Assembly: GCA_016869535.1 (NCBI GenBank)
Contig: VGDX01000003.1
Location: 98,164-162,163 of the forward strand
Direction: 5' to 3'
Origin: Alphaproteobacteria bacterium
Lineage (GTDB): Bacteria > Pseudomonadota > Alphaproteobacteria > Rhizobiales > Methyloligellaceae
DNA length: 64,000 nt
The notes under the pieces were generated by a model. That model made no database searches. It was given only the letters and a program-made list of their open reading frames with translations, and had not been told where the DNA came from. Shown in pieces: positions 8,737 through 17,384 of the stretch; the first letter of the stretch is position 1; every line of letters begins with the position of its first letter. A program made the position numbers and the translations under genes.

Positions 8737-9492
8737 ATGGCGGAACTCGACAGACGTTACGCGCAAAGCACGCCCGTCGGGCGCACCGAGGCCGGTGTCA
8801 TCGACCAGGGCCTGCGCGCCTATATGATCCGCGTCTACAACTACATGGCTTCGGGCGTGGCGATTACCGGCGTGGTCGCTTATCTCGTCTACTCGCTCTC
8901 CTTCGTCCAGACCGATGCCGGCTTGCAGCTCACTTCGCTTGGTCAGTTCCTGTTCGGCAGCGCCTTCATGTGGGTGGTGATCTTCGCACCGCTCGCCTTG
9001 GTGTTCTTCATCTCGGCGCGCATCTCATCGATGAGCGTAGGCACGGCGCAGACCGTGTTCTGGGTGTTCGCGGCGTTGATGGGCGCTTCACTCGCCTCGG
9101 TCTTCGCGGTCTATGCCGGTGAAAGCATCGCGCGGATGTTCTTCATCACTGCGGCCGCGTTCGGCGCACTGAGTCTTTGGGGCTATACCACGACCAAGGA
9201 TCTGACCGGCTGGGGCTCGTTCCTGTTCATGGGCCTGATCGGCGTGATCATCGCCATGATCGTAAACCTGTTCATCGGCTCGACCGCGCTGCAATTCGCC
9301 ATTTCGGTGATCGGCGTGCTGGTGTTCGCGGGGCTTACCGCCTACGACACGCAGCAGATCAAGGAGATGTATTACGCCGGCGACGACGGCACGGTCACCG
9401 GCCGCAAGGCGGTGATGGGAGCTTTGAGGCTCTATCTCGACTTCATCAACCTGTTCCTGCTTCTGCTCCAGCTGTTCGGCGACCGCCGCTAA
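8737..9492 (+). CDS. Bax inhibitor-1/YccA family inner membrane protein
   Basis: 251 codons from the ATG at 8737, behind AGGGGAAAGGA. Seven transmembrane helices follow a short cytosolic N-terminus containing GVIDQGLRAYMIRVYNYM. The C-terminal helix region with TAYDTQQIKEMY and ALRLYLDFINLFLLLLQLFG is diagnostic of the BI-1 (UPF0005/TMBIM) family. Members act as pH-sensitive calcium leak channels or as membrane-protease modulators (YccA with FtsH); a specific role here cannot be read. The gene stands alone between the YbbP-type permease and a strong terminator. Confidence 0.92.
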   Translation: MAELDRRYAQSTPVGRTEAGVIDQGLRAYMIRVYNYMASGVAITGVVAYLVYSLSFVQTDAGLQLTSLGQFLFGSAFMWVVIFAPLALVFFISARISSMSVGTAQTVFWVFAALMGASLASVFAVYAGESIARMFFITAAAFGALSLWGYTTTKDLTGWGSFLFMGLIGVIIAMIVNLFIGSTALQFAISVIGVLVFAGLTAYDTQQIKEMYYAGDDGTVTGRKAVMGALRLYLDFINLFLLLLQLFGDRR

Positions 9493-9516
9493 ACGGTAAG
9501 CAGAGCGTCACAGATC

Positions 9517-9550
9517 AAGGCCCCGGCACTCCGCCGGGGCCTTTTAGTTT
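9517..9550 (+). terminator. Rho-independent terminator after the Bax-inhibitor gene
   Basis: AAGGCCCCGGC (9517-9527) pairs perfectly with GCCGGGGCCTT (9533-9543) around a five-base loop, followed by TTTTAGTTT. It lies between convergent genes, and the reverse strand offers AA/TT symmetry, so it may work in both directions. Confidence 0.9.
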
Positions 9551-9569
9551 GCTCAGAAACGAGTGCGGA

Positions 9570-9950
9570 TCAGGCTTCGACCAGGCGCAAGCCGCGATCG
9601 AAGGCGCGGAGCACGCGGGCGAGGTCGTGCCCGCGCTTGATGATCAGCCCTGTCGCCGCGATTACACTGTAAACGCCTTGTCTTCGCGCGAGCTTCGGCG
9701 ACTTTTCGATACGATAGAGCGGGCATTCCGAGCTCCGACGGAACACGGAGAACACCGCCTTTTCGCGCAGCGTGTCGATGGCGTAGTCGCGCCATTCGCC
9801 GCTGGCGACCTTGCGTTCATAGACATCGAGGATTTGGCTGAGTTCCCGGCGGTCAAAGGCGATGCCGCCGCGCCGGGCAAGTTCAATCTGGTTGGTATCG
9901 CCGCCGGCCTTGCGGGCCAGCGGCAAGATTATGGGCTCCGTTTCGCTCAA
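9570..9950 (-). CDS. DUF2794 domain-containing protein
   Basis: 126 codons from a TTG start at 9948-9950. The start is supported by a strong AGGAGG sequence eight bases upstream and by the absence of any other suitable start. The body (FDRRELSQILDVYERKVASGEWRDYAID, then FSVFRRSSECPLYRIEKSPKLARRQG) matches the DUF2794 family, which is confined largely to Alphaproteobacteria and has no assigned function. The protein is soluble, without a signal peptide. It ends convergently with the Bax-inhibitor gene. Confidence 0.85.
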   Translation of the reverse strand: MSETEPIILPLARKAGGDTNQIELARRGGIAFDRRELSQILDVYERKVASGEWRDYAIDTLREKAVFSVFRRSSECPLYRIEKSPKLARRQGVYSVIAATGLIIKRGHDLARVLRAFDRGLRLVEA

Positions 9951-10109
9951 ATCGGCGCCTCCTGTAATGGAAGCGTCATGATGACGTGAGGCAGATGGAA
10001 ATTCAAGCCGCGCAAGTGCTCAACACGAACTGTAACATTACGAAATATGAATCACAGTTCCGCCTAAGTTCAGCCCTTGCCACGCCCCAAAGAGCCCTAT
10101 GATCATGCG

Positions 10110-10265
10110 TGTTGCCTCTCGGCCCGGTCCAATAGAGAGGCTTCGGATCTCAGCCCCCCAGCCCCCCCGGGGTCTTCTCTCGGACCGGGCCAGTTCCTTA
10201 TCCGTTGCGTTGAGTAGAACGCGAGGCTGCAAACGGGTCGGTTAGCCGACCCGTTTTGTTTTGGG
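10110..10265 (+). ncRNA. Candidate structured small RNA with three-way junction
   Basis: This roughly 300-bp gene-free stretch (9951-10293) holds a nested fold. GCCTC (10114-10118) can pair with GAGGC (10223-10227) as a closing stem. Inside it GGCCCGGTCC (10121-10130) pairs perfectly with GGACCGGGCC (10182-10191), continued by GAGAG (10135-10139) with CTCTC (10177-10181). On the 3' side GCGTT (10207-10211) pairs with AACGC (10218-10222). A strong terminator follows immediately on the same strand, and no coding ORF fits the region. Length (about 155 nt) and rod-like shape with a small 3'-side hairpin recall 6S RNA, but the 5' bubble is too small for a confident call. Confidence 0.5.
10231..10262 (+). 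terminator. Rho-independent terminator of the small-RNA candidate
   Basis: AAACGGGTCGG (10231-10241) pairs perfectly with CCGACCCGTTT (10246-10256) around a TTAG loop and runs into TTTTGTTTTG. The T-rich side lies on the plus strand only, so it terminates a plus-strand transcript; no plus-strand gene precedes it for over 700 bp except the small-RNA candidate. Confidence 0.85.
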
Positions 10266-10293
10266 GACCATCGTTGCAAGACGAAGGGTCGGG

Positions 10294-11052
10294 CTACATG
10301 CCGCGCTGATATTCGGCGATACCGAGGATCGGCCCGAGATTTTCCACCTGTAAAAAAGCGATAAGAGCGTCGCCGCCCCGCGTCTTCAGCTCCTTGAGCG
10401 GAAGCTTGATCGTCATCGCCTCGCCTTTCCACATGCCGACCGGCATGAGTTCCCGCACAGGATGGTGATAGCTGAGCGTTCTCCCCTGATTTTCGCCGCG
10501 CGTGATCGACACCGTCTCCAGCTTCTTGGCGATGACGAGCCACACGGTAGCATCACGCTTGTCCGAAGCGTCAGGTGCGGCGCCGATATCGATCACCAGC
10601 GTATCGTTTTCGTCATGCAGGCTGAGCGGCACTCTCACGTTTTTGAGTTTTTCCGTTGCGTTCCGCATCGCCATCTCGATCGCCGCTTCATTGCTGCCGT
10701 TGACATGGGTGAGCCCATCGATGACGACTTGCGGCGTGTAGACTTTTCCGTCACCGCGCGCGCGGGCATATTGGCGTTGACGTTCGCTGTAAGCGGGGCT
10801 CGATAGCGTGTCTTCCCAGCCGAGATAGTTCCAATAATCGACCGAGAAGGACAGGGCCACGATGCCGGGCTTCTTGCTCAATTCGACAAGGAGTGCGTCA
10901 GCGGGGGGACACGACGAGCAGCCCTGGCTGGTGAACAGCTCGAGCGCCGTGTTGGGCCGCTCCGTTGGCGGGACAGCCTTGCCGGGGCCCGCCAGGGCCA
11001 GGGCAAAAGCGACGGCGAGGGCTCCCGCGCCAAGGGGAAGAAAGAACTTCAT
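10294..11052 (-). CDS. DUF1223 secreted thioredoxin-like protein
   Basis: 252 codons from the ATG at 11050-11052. A signal peptide (roughly residues 1-27) precedes a domain opening ALELFTSQGCSSCPPADALL, which carries the CxxC pair and is the hallmark of DUF1223. The following FSVDYWNYLGWEDTLSS block is also typical. The family has a thioredoxin-like fold and is exported; its substrate is unknown. The C-terminal half is an immunoglobulin-like beta region. The gene lies downstream of acnA on the same strand with a 78-bp gap and may read as an operon with it. Confidence 0.88.
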   Translation of the reverse strand: MKFFLPLGAGALAVAFALALAGPGKAVPPTERPNTALELFTSQGCSSCPPADALLVELSKKPGIVALSFSVDYWNYLGWEDTLSSPAYSERQRQYARARGDGKVYTPQVVIDGLTHVNGSNEAAIEMAMRNATEKLKNVRVPLSLHDENDTLVIDIGAAPDASDKRDATVWLVIAKKLETVSITRGENQGRTLSYHHPVRELMPVGMWKGEAMTIKLPLKELKTRGGDALIAFLQVENLGPILGIAEYQRGM

Positions 11053-11130
11053 GACACGCCAGCATGCCCGAAATGGACGGAAATTTCCGGGAAAAATATC
11101 TCAACGGGCAGTCACAATAGAGTGACCAGA

Positions 11131-13836
11131 TTACGCCGCGACCCTGGCCAACTCGCGCAGAACGTAATGCAAAATGCCGCCGTTGCGGAAATAATCGAGC
11201 TCGTCGAACGTATCGATCGCCGCGCGCAAGGGTACGGCCCGCAAAGTGCCGTCGGCATAGGCGATATCGGCTTCGAGCCACTGGCCCGGTTTGATCTCGG
11301 CCAGGCCGCGTAGGCTTACCGTCTCATCGCCCCTTAGATTCAGCGACTGCCAGTTCATCCCTTCGGCGAATACGAGCGGCAGCACACCCATGCCGATCAG
11401 ATTGGAGCGGTGTATGCGCTCGAAGCTTTCGGCGATCACGGCGCGCACGCCGAGGAGCCGCGGACCTTTGGCGGCCCAGTCACGCGAGGAGCCGGTGCCG
11501 TACTCGCGGCCGGCAAAGATGACGAGCGGCACGCCGTCTTCGGCATAGCGCATGGCGGCGTCGTAGATCGCCAGCCTCTCGCCCGAGGGGTAGTGGACCG
11601 TGATGCCGCCCTCGACTCCCGGCACCATCTGATTCTTGATGCGGGTGTTGGCGAACGTGCCGCGCATCATCACCTCATGATTGCCACGCCGCGAGCCATA
11701 GGAATTGAAGTCGTGCGTCTCGACGCCGTGCGCGGTGAGGTAATGGCCGGCCGGGCTGTCCTTGCGGATGCCGCCGGCGGGCGAGATATGGTCGGTGGTG
11801 ATGGAATCGAGGAACAGGCCGATTATGCGCGCGCCCTCGATATCCGTGACTGGCGACGGGGTGTGTGACATGCCGGCGAAATACGGCGGATTCTGCACAT
11901 AGGTCGAATGCGTGTCCCAATCGTAGGTGAGCCCTTGCTTCACCTTGATCTCGCGCCATTCCGGATCACCGCGAAACACATCGCCGTAACGTTGTTTGAA
12001 CATCGATTTCTTCACCGCCTTGCGCACGAGCTTGGCGATCTCCTTGGACGAAGGCCAGATGTCCTTGAGATAAACCGGCTTGCCGTCCGCGCCTGTGCCG
12101 AGCGGCTCGGTGGCAAGATCGACCATGACCGAGCCCGCAAGCGCATAGGCCACCACCAGCGGCGGCGAGGCGAGATAGTTGGCGCGCACGTCGTGATTGA
12201 CCCGGCCCTCGAAATTACGATTGCCCGACAGAACGGAGGCGACGGCGAGGTGATGCTTGTGGATGGTATGCGAGATTTCCTCGGGCAAGGGTCCGGAATT
12301 ACCGATACAGGTGGTGCAGCCATAGCCGACGAGATTGAAACCGAGCCTGTCGAGTTCCTTCTGCAGCCCGGCTTCCTCCAGATAATCCGTTACCACCTGC
12401 GAGCCCGGCGCCAGCGAGGTCTTGACCCATGGCTTTACGCTCAAGCCCCGCTTAACGGCGTTGCGGGCGAGCAGGCCCGCGCCAACCATGACGAAAGGGT
12501 TTGACGTGTTGGTGCAGGAGGTGATGGCGGCGATGACCACATCGCCGTGGCCGAGATCGAAATTCTTGCTCTCGACCGGCACGCGCAAGCCGGCCTCTTG
12601 GCTTTTGCCGTATTCCTTGTCGAGCGTCTCGGCGAAGGCATGCGCGGCGTTGGCGAGTGGCACGCGGTCCTGCGGCCGTTTCGGCCCGGCAATCGAGGGC
12701 TCGACGTCTCCGAGATCGAGTTCCAGGCTGCTGGAGAATACGGGATCGGGCGTATCGTCCTCGCGGTACAGGCCTTGCGCCCGCGCGTAAGCCTCGACGA
12801 GAGCGATGCGCTTGTCCTTGCGGCCGGTCGCTTCGAGATAAGCGAGCGTCTCCCGGTCGACGGGAAAGAAGCCGCATGTCGCGCCATATTCAGGCGCCAT
12901 ATTGGCGATGGTCGCGCGATCTTCCAGCGGCAGATGGTCGAGGCCCGTCCCGAAAAATTCCACGAACTTGCCAACCACGCCCTTCCGCCGCAGCATCTCC
13001 GTCACGGTCAGCACGAGGTCGGTGGCGGTGACGCCTTCACGGAGCTTCCCCGTGAGCCGGAAGCCCACCACTTCCGGTATGAGCATGGAGATCGGCTGGC
13101 CGAGCATGGCGGCTTCCGCCTCGATGCCGCCGACCCCCCAGCCGAGCACCGCCAGCCCGTTGACCATGGTCGTGTGGCTGTCAGTGCCGACCAACGTATC
13201 GGGATAAGCCAGCGTGCCGGCGCCGTTTGCTTCCTTGGTCCATACGGTCTGCGCCAAATATTCGAGATTGACCTGGTGGCAGATGCCGGTGCCGGGCGGC
13301 ACTACGCGGAAATTGTCGAAGGCGCCGGCGCCCCAGCGCAAGAACGCGTAACGCTCGAGGTTCCGCTCGTATTCCTTGTCGACGTTGAACTGGAAGGCGC
13401 GATCCGAACCGAAAGCGTCGACCATCACCGAGTGGTCGATGACGAGATCGACCGGCGCCAGCGGATTGATCTTTTGCGGGTCACCGCCAAGATGGGCCAT
13501 GGCATCGCGCATGGCGGCAAGATCGACCACCGCCGGCACGCCGGTGAAGTCCTGCATCAAGACGCGCGCCGGCCGGAAGGCGATCTCGCGGTCGCTCTTG
13601 CGCGTTTTGAGCCAGTCCGCCATGGCGCGGATATCATCGGCGGTGACGCTTCGCCCATCCTCGTGCCGCAGCAGATTTTCCAGCAACACCTTGAGCGAGA
13701 ACGGCAGGCTCCCGATACCTTCGAGACCGTTGGCCTCCGCCTCCTTTAGGTCGAAATAGTCGTAAACCCGCTTGCCGACTTTGAGGCTGCGGCGGCATTT
13801 GAAACTGTCGAGCGAGGTTTCGTGGGGTGAAGTCAT
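11131..13836 (-). CDS. acnA: Aconitate hydratase A
   Basis: 901 codons, full length for the AcnA/IRP branch. It catalyses citrate to isocitrate via cis-aconitate in the TCA cycle. The [4Fe-4S] ligands are visible as the Cys in [10 protein letters not shown] and the two Cys in [12 protein letters not shown]. The domain order is normal, including the substrate-binding [12 protein letters not shown] and the C-terminal swivel [17 protein letters not shown]. The ATG at 13834-13836 begins [12 protein letters not shown], as in other alphaproteobacterial AcnA. It is divergent from the ccm genes, with a repeat-rich 125-bp intergenic region between. Confidence 0.97.
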   Translation of the reverse strand: MTSPHETSLDSFKCRRSLKVGKRVYDYFDLKEAEANGLEGIGSLPFSLKVLLENLLRHEDGRSVTADDIRAMADWLKTRKSDREIAFRPARVLMQDFTGVPAVVDLAAMRDAMAHLGGDPQKINPLAPVDLVIDHSVMVDAFGSDRAFQFNVDKEYERNLERYAFLRWGAGAFDNFRVVPPGTGICHQVNLEYLAQTVWTKEANGAGTLAYPDTLVGTDSHTTMVNGLAVLGWGVGGIEAEAAMLGQPISMLIPEVVGFRLTGKLREGVTATDLVLTVTEMLRRKGVVGKFVEFFGTGLDHLPLEDRATIANMAPEYGATCGFFPVDRETLAYLEATGRKDKRIALVEAYARAQGLYREDDTPDPVFSSSLELDLGDVEPSIAGPKRPQDRVPLANAAHAFAETLDKEYGKSQEAGLRVPVESKNFDLGHGDVVIAAITSCTNTSNPFVMVGAGLLARNAVKRGLSVKPWVKTSLAPGSQVVTDYLEEAGLQKELDRLGFNLVGYGCTTCIGNSGPLPEEISHTIHKHHLAVASVLSGNRNFEGRVNHDVRANYLASPPLVVAYALAGSVMVDLATEPLGTGADGKPVYLKDIWPSSKEIAKLVRKAVKKSMFKQRYGDVFRGDPEWREIKVKQGLTYDWDTHSTYVQNPPYFAGMSHTPSPVTDIEGARIIGLFLDSITTDHISPAGGIRKDSPAGHYLTAHGVETHDFNSYGSRRGNHEVMMRGTFANTRIKNQMVPGVEGGITVHYPSGERLAIYDAAMRYAEDGVPLVIFAGREYGTGSSRDWAAKGPRLLGVRAVIAESFERIHRSNLIGMGVLPLVFAEGMNWQSLNLRGDETVSLRGLAEIKPGQWLEADIAYADGTLRAVPLRAAIDTFDELDYFRNGGILHYVLRELARVAA

Positions 13837-13848
13837 ATCCGACTGTGA

Positions 13849-13943
13849 GGTATCAGGTGTCAGGCATTACATGCAAATCCGGTACCTAATAACTGAGCCT
13901 AGCGCCTGGCATCTGACACCTGATATGTGACACCCCTGATACC
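13849..13943. repeat. Nested inverted repeats between acnA and ccmA
   Basis: TATCAGGTGTCAG (13851-13863) recurs inverted as CTGACACCTGATA (13913-13925), a 13-base perfect arm pair. In addition GGTATCAGG (13849-13857) recurs inverted as CCTGATACC (13935-13943), so the left arm can pair with two alternative partners. The whole lies between the divergent starts of acnA and ccmA. It could be an operator, a cruciform, or a small repeat element unrelated to regulation. Confidence 0.6.
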
Positions 13944-13961
13944 TGACCAATTTCCGGGCAA

Positions 13962-14582
13962 ATGTCTTACAGAATCGGCCTCGCTGCCCATGACCTTAGC
14001 TGCCGGCGCGGCGGCAGGCTGCTGTTCGAAGGGCTGAACTTCGCGCTTTCGCCAGGCGATGCGCTGCTGGTGACCGGTCCTAACGGCGCCGGCAAGACCA
14101 GCCTGCTCAGATTGATCGCCGGACTTTTGCCTCTGGAGGCCGGAAGCTTCAGTCTGTCCGGAACGGCGCCTGACGCCGAGCGACCGGAGCTCTGCCATTA
14201 TGTCGGCCATGCCAACGGGATCAAGAGCGCGCTCAGTGTGCGTGAGAACCTGTCGTTCTATGCCGAGTATTTGGGAGGCGGCGGCGATCCCGGTAATGCG
14301 CTTGACGTTTTCCGGCTTGGCGAGATCGCCGGCATCCCTGCCGGATTGCTGTCGGCAGGGCAGAAGCGCAAGCTGGCGCTGTCCCGTCTGTTTGCCGCGC
14401 CGCGGCCGATCTGGCTGCTCGACGAACCGTCAGTGTCGCTCGACACAGCTTCCGTGAAGCGGCTCGACAAGGTGATCAGCGCTCATCTCAAAAGCGGCGG
14501 CATCGCCGTGGTGGCAAGTCATATCGCGCCAAAGGCCAAGTTTGCGAAAAAGATCAAGCTTGGCGGGAAGCGTGCGACATGA
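13962..14582 (+). CDS. ccmA: Heme exporter ATP-binding protein CcmA
   Basis: 206 codons. Walker A GPNGAGKTS, signature LSAGQKRKLALSRL and Walker B IWLLDEPSVSLD are intact; the LSAGQKRK form of the signature motif is characteristic of CcmA. With CcmB it forms the ABC module that, with CcmC and CcmD, releases holo-CcmE for heme delivery to apocytochrome c. Its stop overlaps the ccmB start (ATGA). No convincing ribosome binding site precedes the ATG at 13962, which lies directly after the repeat region. Confidence 0.95.
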   Translation: MSYRIGLAAHDLSCRRGGRLLFEGLNFALSPGDALLVTGPNGAGKTSLLRLIAGLLPLEAGSFSLSGTAPDAERPELCHYVGHANGIKSALSVRENLSFYAEYLGGGGDPGNALDVFRLGEIAGIPAGLLSAGQKRKLALSRLFAAPRPIWLLDEPSVSLDTASVKRLDKVISAHLKSGGIAVVASHIAPKAKFAKKIKLGGKRAT

Positions 14583-15247
14583 AGGCGGCTCTCGTTCTAC
14601 TCCGCCGTGACATCAAGCTCGCGTGGCGCGAGGGCGGCGCTATCGGCGTGGCGCTCGGCTTCTATCTCGTGGTCATTGCCATGATGCCACTCGGGCTCGG
14701 GCCCGATCTCAATCTCTTGTCGCGCATCGCTCCCGGCATCTTGTGGGTGGCACTGCTGCTCGCCGCACTGCTCTCGGCAGGCCGCATCTTCGCCAACGAC
14801 TACGAGGATGGCTCACTCGATGTGCTGACTACCGGGCCTTTGCCGCTTCCGGCCGTCGCCGCGACGAAATGCTTGGCGCATTGGCTCACCACCGGCATAC
14901 CGCTCGTGCTGCTCGGACCTTTCCTCGGGCTTCTCCTCAATCTCCCCATCGGCACGAGCCTGTCGCTCGTCCTGGCGATGCTCGCCGGCACGCCGGCCGT
15001 GAGCTTCATCGCCGGCATCGGCGCAAGTCTCACGCTGGGTTTGCGGCGGAGCGGTCTTCTCATCGCGCTGCTCGTGTTGCCGCTTTACGTGCCGGTGCTG
15101 ATCTTCGGCGTCGCCGCGGTCACGCCTTACGTCACCGGGCCCCGTTCTCTATGGGCGCCGCTCCTCATGCTCGCCGCGCTGAGCCTTGCGGCAATCGTGC
15201 TCGCCCCTTTCGCCGCCGCCGCCGCGGTCCGCAATGCGCTGAGGTGA
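14579..15247 (+). CDS. ccmB: Heme exporter membrane protein CcmB
   Basis: 222 codons, six hydrophobic helices, beginning LLRRDIKLAWREGGAIGVALGFYLVVI as usual for CcmB. The FANDYEDGSLD loop and the PLPLPAVAATKCLAHWL stretch are family features. It is the permease partner of CcmA, overlapping it by 4 bp, and acts in the inner membrane in system I cytochrome c maturation. Confidence 0.95.
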   Translation: MKAALVLLRRDIKLAWREGGAIGVALGFYLVVIAMMPLGLGPDLNLLSRIAPGILWVALLLAALLSAGRIFANDYEDGSLDVLTTGPLPLPAVAATKCLAHWLTTGIPLVLLGPFLGLLLNLPIGTSLSLVLAMLAGTPAVSFIAGIGASLTLGLRRSGLLIALLVLPLYVPVLIFGVAAVTPYVTGPRSLWAPLLMLAALSLAAIVLAPFAAAAAVRNALR

Positions 15248-15286
15248 GACGTTGCGCGCACCGGTAAAACCCACTAGGTCAAGCCC

Positions 15287-16030
15287 ATGATCGGCCTCGC
15301 CAATCCGACGCGTTTTCTCGCTCTGGTCGAGCGCCTGGTGCCGTGGCTTGCCGGCACGACCATCATCATGCTCGCCGTCGGACTTTATCTCGCGCTGTTC
15401 GTGGCGCCGCCCGACTACCAGCAGGGCGAGACGGTACGCATCATGTTCGTGCATGTGCCGGCCGCCTGGCTCGCCATGGGCGGCTACGCGCTGATCGCCA
15501 TCGCTTCGCTCGGCACGCTGATCTGGCGGCATCCGCTCGCCGACGTCGCCGCCAAGGCCGCAGCCCCTATCGGCGCCACCTTCACTTTCATCGCTCTTGT
15601 CACCGGCTCGCTATGGGGCAAGCCGATGTGGGGCACCTATTGGGTGTGGGACGCGCGGCTCACTTCGGTGCTCGTGCTGTTCCTGCTCTATCTCGGCCTG
15701 ATCGCGCTATGGCAGGCAATCGAGGAGCCGGGGCGAGCGGGGCGCGCCGCCGCAATCCTGGCGCTGGTCGGCGCCGTCAATCTGCCGATCATCAAATTCT
15801 CGGTCGATTGGTGGAACACGCTGCATCAACCGGCGAGCGTGCTGCGCGCGGGCGGACCGACCATCGATCCGTCTTTGCTCACGCCGCTCTTCGTCATGGC
15901 GATTGCGTTCGCCCTGCTCTTCGCGACCTTGCATCTCATCGCCATGCGCGCCGAGATTCTGCGCCGGCGCGTGCGGGCATTGCAGCAGACGCACGTGGCG
16001 CATGCGGCGCTCGCCGAAGCCGAGGCGTAA
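15287..16030 (+). CDS. ccmC: Heme-handling protein CcmC
   Basis: 247 codons, six transmembrane helices. The tryptophan-rich heme-handling motif is visible as WGTYWVWDARLTS near the middle, flanked by the conserved histidines (MFVHVPAAW before it, WWNTLHQP after it). CcmC attaches heme to CcmE at the periplasmic face. The gene follows ccmB by about 40 bp and precedes ccmD by 3 bp. ccmE, ccmF and ccmH are not in this cluster and must lie elsewhere. Confidence 0.96.
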   Translation: MIGLANPTRFLALVERLVPWLAGTTIIMLAVGLYLALFVAPPDYQQGETVRIMFVHVPAAWLAMGGYALIAIASLGTLIWRHPLADVAAKAAAPIGATFTFIALVTGSLWGKPMWGTYWVWDARLTSVLVLFLLYLGLIALWQAIEEPGRAGRAAAILALVGAVNLPIIKFSVDWWNTLHQPASVLRAGGPTIDPSLLTPLFVMAIAFALLFATLHLIAMRAEILRRRVRALQQTHVAHAALAEAEA

Positions 16031-16033
16031 ATC

Positions 16034-16222
16034 ATGCCAGATCTCGGCCCGCACGCGATCTACATCCTAGCCGCCTATGCCGTCACCTTCGTGGCGCTTG
16101 GTGTTCTCGCCTTCATGATCGTCGAGGATGACCGCAAGCAGCGTCGCACGCTTGCCGAACTCGAGGCGAGAGGCATCAGGCGCCGATCCGCCGGGAAGAT
16201 GAAGCGGACCAAGCGTTCATGA
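16034..16222 (+). CDS. ccmD: Heme exporter protein CcmD
   Basis: 62 codons with a single N-terminal transmembrane helix (AIYILAAYAVTFVALGVLAFM) followed by a basic cytosolic tail (DDRKQRRTLAELEARGIRRR), the standard layout of this tiny protein. It stabilises the CcmABC-CcmE complex. It lies 3 bp after ccmC and overlaps ccmG by 4 bp (ATGA). Confidence 0.9.
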   Translation: MPDLGPHAIYILAAYAVTFVALGVLAFMIVEDDRKQRRTLAELEARGIRRRSAGKMKRTKRS

Positions 16223-16788
16223 GCGAGCCTGCCCGGCCCGGCATGCGCCGTATCGGCGTCGTGCTGCCACTGCTCGTGTTCGCCGCGCTCGCACTTCTGT
16301 TCTGGTACGCGCTCTATTCCGGCGACCCCTCGCGCCTTCCCTCGGCGCTGATCGGCAAGACGGTGCCCGATTTCACCTTATCGCCACTCGAAGGACTCAC
16401 CGCGGAAGGCGAAGCTGTGCCGAGCTTCAATGCCGCCGATCTCAAGACCGGCGTGCCCACCGTGGTCAATGTGTTCGCGTCCTGGTGCGTGCCATGCCTC
16501 GAAGAGCATCCGCTGCTCATGGCGCTCGCCAAGGAGCCTTCCGTTCGCCTTTACGGCATCAATTACAAGGACGATCCTGCCTCTGCGCGCCGCTTTCTCG
16601 GCCGTCACGGCAACCCCTACACACGGGTCGGCACCGACCGCACAGGCCGCGCGGCCATCGATTTCGGCATCTATGGCGTGCCTGAGACTTATGTGATCGA
16701 CGGCGACGGCAAAATCGCCTTCCGTCATGTCGGCCCGCTGACCGAGACCGCAGTTCGGGAAAAACTTCTGCCTCTGCTGCAACCCTAG
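16219..16788 (+). CDS. ccmG: Thiol:disulfide interchange protein CcmG/DsbE
   Basis: 189 codons: an N-terminal membrane anchor (about residues 10-30) and a periplasmic thioredoxin domain. The active site is WCVPC within FASWCVPCLEEHP, and YGVPETYVIDGDGKI is the family's cis-Pro region. It reduces the CXXCH cysteines of apocytochrome c before heme attachment. It closes the ccmABCDG cluster, and its 3' end overlaps the convergent yciB gene by 4 bp. Confidence 0.95.
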   Translation: MSEPARPGMRRIGVVLPLLVFAALALLFWYALYSGDPSRLPSALIGKTVPDFTLSPLEGLTAEGEAVPSFNAADLKTGVPTVVNVFASWCVPCLEEHPLLMALAKEPSVRLYGINYKDDPASARRFLGRHGNPYTRVGTDRTGRAAIDFGIYGVPETYVIDGDGKIAFRHVGPLTETAVREKLLPLLQP

Positions 16789-17384
16789 GCGCGGTTTTCT
16801 TCCTTGGCCTCGGTCACGGCATAGCGTTGCATCAGCGGCACTTGAAGCATGGCGAACAGGAAGGTCAGCGGCAGGAAGCCGAATACCTTGAAGTTCACCC
16901 AGAAATCGGTCGAAAAATTGCGCCAAACGATTTCGTTCAGCACCGCCATGACGAGGAAGAACAGCGCCCAGCGCAGCGTGAGCTTGCGCCAGCCTTCCTC
17001 GGTGAGATTGAACACCGGGCCGAACAGCAATTCGAGCAGCGGTTTCTTGAGCAACAGCCCCGCCGCGAGCAGCAACGCGAACATCGTATAAACGATGGTC
17101 GGCTTGAGCTTGATGAAGGTATCATCCTGCAGATAGAGCGTGAGCGCGCCGAACGCCATCACCACCACGGCGCTGACCAACGGCATCACCGGCAGCTTGT
17201 GAAAGCGCAGCCAGGCGACGCCAAGCGAGACGACGGTCGCCGCCATGAAAGCGGCCGTGCCGGCATAGATGCCGTAAACGGCGTTGGTGCCGAAGAAAAC
17301 GAGGAGCGGCCCGAGATCGATGGCGAGCTTGATGAGGAGGGGCGGCTCGGCGGCGCGCGCCGAGGTCTCAGGCTGCGGCTTCAT
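16785..17384 (-). CDS. yciB: Inner-membrane-spanning protein YciB / septation protein A
   Basis: 199 codons, about five transmembrane helices. It shows the family pattern: an N-terminal DLGPLLVFFGTN segment, LTLYLQDDTFIKLKPTIVY, LTEEGWRKLTLRWALFFLVMAVLNEIVWRN and a final VNFKVFGFLPLTFLFAMLQ helix. Members influence cell-envelope synthesis and division (intracellular septation). The start lies inside the 3' end of ftsY, a 17-bp overlap, so the gene is part of the mtaB-ftsY-yciB run. Confidence 0.92.
   Translation of the reverse strand: MKPQPETSARAAEPPLLIKLAIDLGPLLVFFGTNAVYGIYAGTAAFMAATVVSLGVAWLRFHKLPVMPLVSAVVVMAFGALTLYLQDDTFIKLKPTIVYTMFALLLAAGLLLKKPLLELLFGPVFNLTEEGWRKLTLRWALFFLVMAVLNEIVWRNFSTDFWVNFKVFGFLPLTFLFAMLQVPLMQRYAVTEAKEENRA

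Noticed and set aside
12547..13749. 400-codon plus-strand ORF opposite acnA
   Set aside because: It is a shadow of high-GC codon structure: low-complexity Arg/Gly/Asp composition, no domain, and full overlap with an unmistakable aconitase.
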